From Pelargonium cotyledonis (Eukaryota > Streptophyta > Magnoliopsida > Geraniales > Geraniaceae): DNA of 64,000 nucleotides. The stretch spans positions 43,160 to 107,159 of the forward strand of contig JAYMTA010000018.1 in the NCBI GenBank assembly GCA_036897625.1. The letters run 5' to 3'. The notes beneath the pieces were generated by a model. It was not told where the DNA came from and searched no databases. It saw only the letters and a program-made list of their open reading frames with translations. Made by a program: the position numbers and the translations under genes. Below, one piece after another: positions 61,151 to 64,000 of this stretch (the first letter of the stretch is position 1; each line of letters begins with the position of its first letter).

Positions 61151-64000
61151 GTAGCGTAGCGAAGAAGGCTAATATAGTATTTTAGATAGTATATTCATAC
61201 CTTAGTGATTTTTTTTTATCAGTATAAAACTATATAATATCTTACGATAACTGTAAAGAAAACTAAAACTTCAGGAAACAAAAGTTTCTTTTTTTGATTC
61301 AAAAGGAAAATACCGGGATCCCATAAGGAGTGGCGAGCGAAAACGGACATTTGGTGCCTGAAATTAAAAAGAATTAGACAATAGTTCACAAATGGATCCA
61401 AAACCTGTATTAAGGTAAGGATATCTTATTGTGTAAAATTTATTGTAAAGATGGGGATCTCTTGCCTCAGAAGGTGGATAGCCCCGTAAGAAATTGGGGA
61501 GGATATTTCATTGAATGCATTGTGTTCGAATTCCAATCGCATATTCGAAGATAAAGTGGCAACCATCCTCTATAACCTAGAAATACATACTTAAATGCCT
61601 ATAGTGAAAGGACCCCTATGACAGGAAATTAAATATAATAAACGAGACTCCAACGCAAGCAAACAGTCTCCGCCGAATATGGTCCCATTTCAATTAGTAC
61701 AGACAGTTTTGTCGAGTGCCTAAGATCAGAAGTGAGGATGCTGACATGAGTAACAAAAAATCCTATGAGAGGTAGGATCACCTTCCAGTGCAAGGGTTTC
61801 GGCGTTCTGTTAATTTACGCCAAGGAAGTCAGTCCTTAAGAAGCATAAGACTTTTAAATTCTATTTTTGATGGGCACATGAGAGTCACAGAGCCCCCTTA
61901 AATTATGTCCTCATACCTTACTTAGTTAAGACCCCAATTGATTGCTATGTTTCTTTTATAAAAAGGATCCTAACCTTAAAGAATACCTACATTCTTAGCA
62001 GTAGTACTCTTCATCTTACGAACTATATATATTTCTTAATACCTAGAACTAGACCCGATTTTACACCTATCCTACTCTTAAACAGACCCATTTTATTAAG
62101 ACTCAAAAACTAGAAGAATCCCGGGAAATGCCTTGAAGGACCCTTTCAGCACTCCGATATTCTGAGGTAGTGGTCTAGGGAAGAGGCTGTTCTGAATATA
62201 ATAGTATACTAAAAAAGATAACTTCTAATAGGGTTAGGCATAACTGATATTCTAATCGTATTTGACAGTACTAAGGGAAAGTTTTTCCGGCACATTATAT
62301 TGTTGACTTGAGGGCTGGACAAAAAGGGAATTCCTATTGTAGTACTGTTTTTTTATATGAGTTGTCTTAGATCAGAAATGAGAGGTTTACTTCTAGAACT
62401 ACTCTAGTTTTAAATGTAATAAACACCCCAGTTTCAAATCTTCTTGATAAAAGATCCGTCTTTACCTTGTCATAAAAAGCTTAATCTAAATAAATTTATA
62501 CAATAGCTTGTGCGGTTATACAATTTTCACAATAGTAAATTGATAGAACGACTTCACTAATAAGGTTAAAAAGCTCAGGATTGATTACTAATCTCGAGAA
62601 TACAACAAAACCGAGTTAAGTCCGGGATAAGGAAGAGTTTACAAATATATTTAAAAGTTACTTACTTTTAGCATACTTGGAGGCATCTCGTACAAGAATA
62701 CAGTATGTAGCTACAGGATTCTAAGGTTCAAGAACCCCCCCTGTTTATGAGAGTAGTAATTCTTCTTACGAATATCCCTAAACTTGTACAAATTAAAAAT
62801 TTATGGTGTTAAAAGGGCGTTTTTCTTAAAAAAGTATAGCGAATAAGGATGCATTTTAGATCCAGATAGCATTTGTTGGATATTATATCTTTTTAATGAT
62901 ATAGAAAAGCAACTCTACGAAAATGGGTTTTTTAAGAATTAACTTGGTGTTATACCATTGGGGTCGCTTTGGAGTTTATTTAGAATTTTTATACTAAACT
63001 GTTTTCTCTTTACTCGCAGGTATAAAAGGCAGTACTTTATTATAAATAGTTTTTAATTCCTTAAATAACTAATTTATTCACTCTAAATTTGACTCCGCTT
63101 TTCGAAGTTCTCTAGTCACAAGTATCAGCGGGTAACAATCGCATTTGAAGCGGGGGATTCTTCTACTACTAGCTTGGATTATTCTATATAAGTTTCATCA
63201 AGTTGTAGTTATCCTTAGATAGAATTACACGCATTTCATAAGTAAGAATTGTACAAAGAGCTACTGTTTCTAACACAAACCGACAAGCTCTCTTTCACTA
63301 GCAAAAGTAAACCTTTGAAATTACCTTTGACTATGAATAGTTTAATCCAGTAAACCTAAATTAGAGATAGAAAGAAACTACTAGGGCCAAAGGGGTACTT
63401 ATAAAACTGTATCTGACAATAGCTCTAAAATTTAGAGTATCCCGTTTAGAAGATAGTAAAATATAGTATATACATAATAAAAAAAAAACACTAATTACTT
63501 CAAGTTTAGCATAAACGAAAAGGGGATTAACTCTCTCTTATAATAAATTAATATTCTACGCGCGGATACCCTTCATGTGAAACCGGACTAGAAAAAACGC
63601 GGCTCAGTTAGTAATTAATCTAGGGTCAAAAAGCACATGTAAGCAATGTACATAATAGTTAATTTCAAAAACGCAATCAATACTAAGACCTAACAAAGGG
63701 CTCCGTAATAACTTTAAGATTAGAAATTGGCGGTAAAGCATATTCGAATGCATACAAGGAATTCCCCAATTGTATTATTTTACTTGCTAGCAGTTTGTTA
63801 TTCGTCTTCTCTATTATATTGATTGTACTTATTTGTACAGAATCGCTAAATTCTTATTTACATCAAGCCTGCATTTAACCAAATACCAGGGGTTAGTCTA
63901 TGACAATTTTGATAATGAAAAGCCCCTACGCCCCTTTTTTTCGGAAACGGTTCCTCGCAACGCAATAAGTTATCCTACCACAAAACACAGGGTACGATCA
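61151..64000. other. AT-rich non-coding stretch to the window end
   Basis: No gene was recognised; the 60-codon minus-strand open frame at 61219-61401 has no known relative. A T-arm-like box lies near 61522 on the plus strand. Exact GGAATTCC palindromes lie at 62327-62334 and 63758-63765. Confidence 0.5.

Noticed and set aside
1-64000. CRISPR array, bacterial operons or phage genes
   Set aside because: No regularly spaced direct repeats of constant length, no dense coding and spliceosomal introns are present; the DNA is eukaryotic.

Overview
The window looks like plant mitochondrial DNA from a seed plant, probably an angiosperm, whose mitochondrial genome is AT-rich, very gene-poor and fast-evolving. 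Sampled rows are roughly one-third G+C by eye. The only apparently functional protein gene is ccmC (about 36976-37602), for cytochrome c maturation. It is strongly diverged. Positions that most angiosperms reach only after C-to-U RNA editing, such as the W of VHVPAAW and the W before WGTYWVWD, are already encoded as the edited residue. No rRNA, intact tRNA, other respiratory-chain gene or ribosomal protein gene was recognised. A nuclear location for part or all of the window cannot be excluded from sequence alone. I favour mitochondrial because the bulk of the flanking DNA resembles neither nuclear genes nor intact transposons.

The second recognisable block is 3225-11172. It is an 8-kb piece of a nuclear callose synthase (1,3-beta-glucan synthase-like) gene of the CALS5/CALS7 type, on the + strand. 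It keeps 23 exons or exon parts and their introns, so it arrived as DNA and not as a processed transcript. It starts inside one exon and stops inside another, before the catalytic glucan-synthase domain. It carries frameshifts, a stop codon and a damaged splice donor, so it is dead. One intron holds a Ty1/copia fragment on the minus strand (RNase H end plus a short LTR), a typical nuclear passenger.

The rest, about 55 kb, has no convincing gene. Two kinds of structure are visible. First, blocks of diverged, dispersed repeats (about 15.5-18.3, 26.5-26.9, 29.5-30.1, 34.9-35.3, 41.2-45.3, 50.4-51.0, 55.2-55.9 and 60.9-61.15 kb) that align with each other in short recognisable stretches. Second, more than two dozen tRNA-like relics spread along both strands, with a T-arm-like GTTCRA box and sometimes D-arm and anticodon-arm remnants. 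The clearest is a trnI-CAU-like relic just downstream of ccmC. Several share one core (GGTTAAAGCACT...TGGAATC...GGTTCAA), suggesting a duplicated family.

Layout: 1-3.2 kb non-coding with tRNA-like relics; 3.2-11.2 kb callose synthase pseudogene; 11.2-36.9 kb non-coding with repeat blocks and a less AT-rich island at 18.9-19.3 kb; 37.0-37.6 kb ccmC; 37.6-64.0 kb non-coding with the largest repeat array at 41.2-45.3 kb. All alignments were done by eye against remembered family patterns; no search was run.
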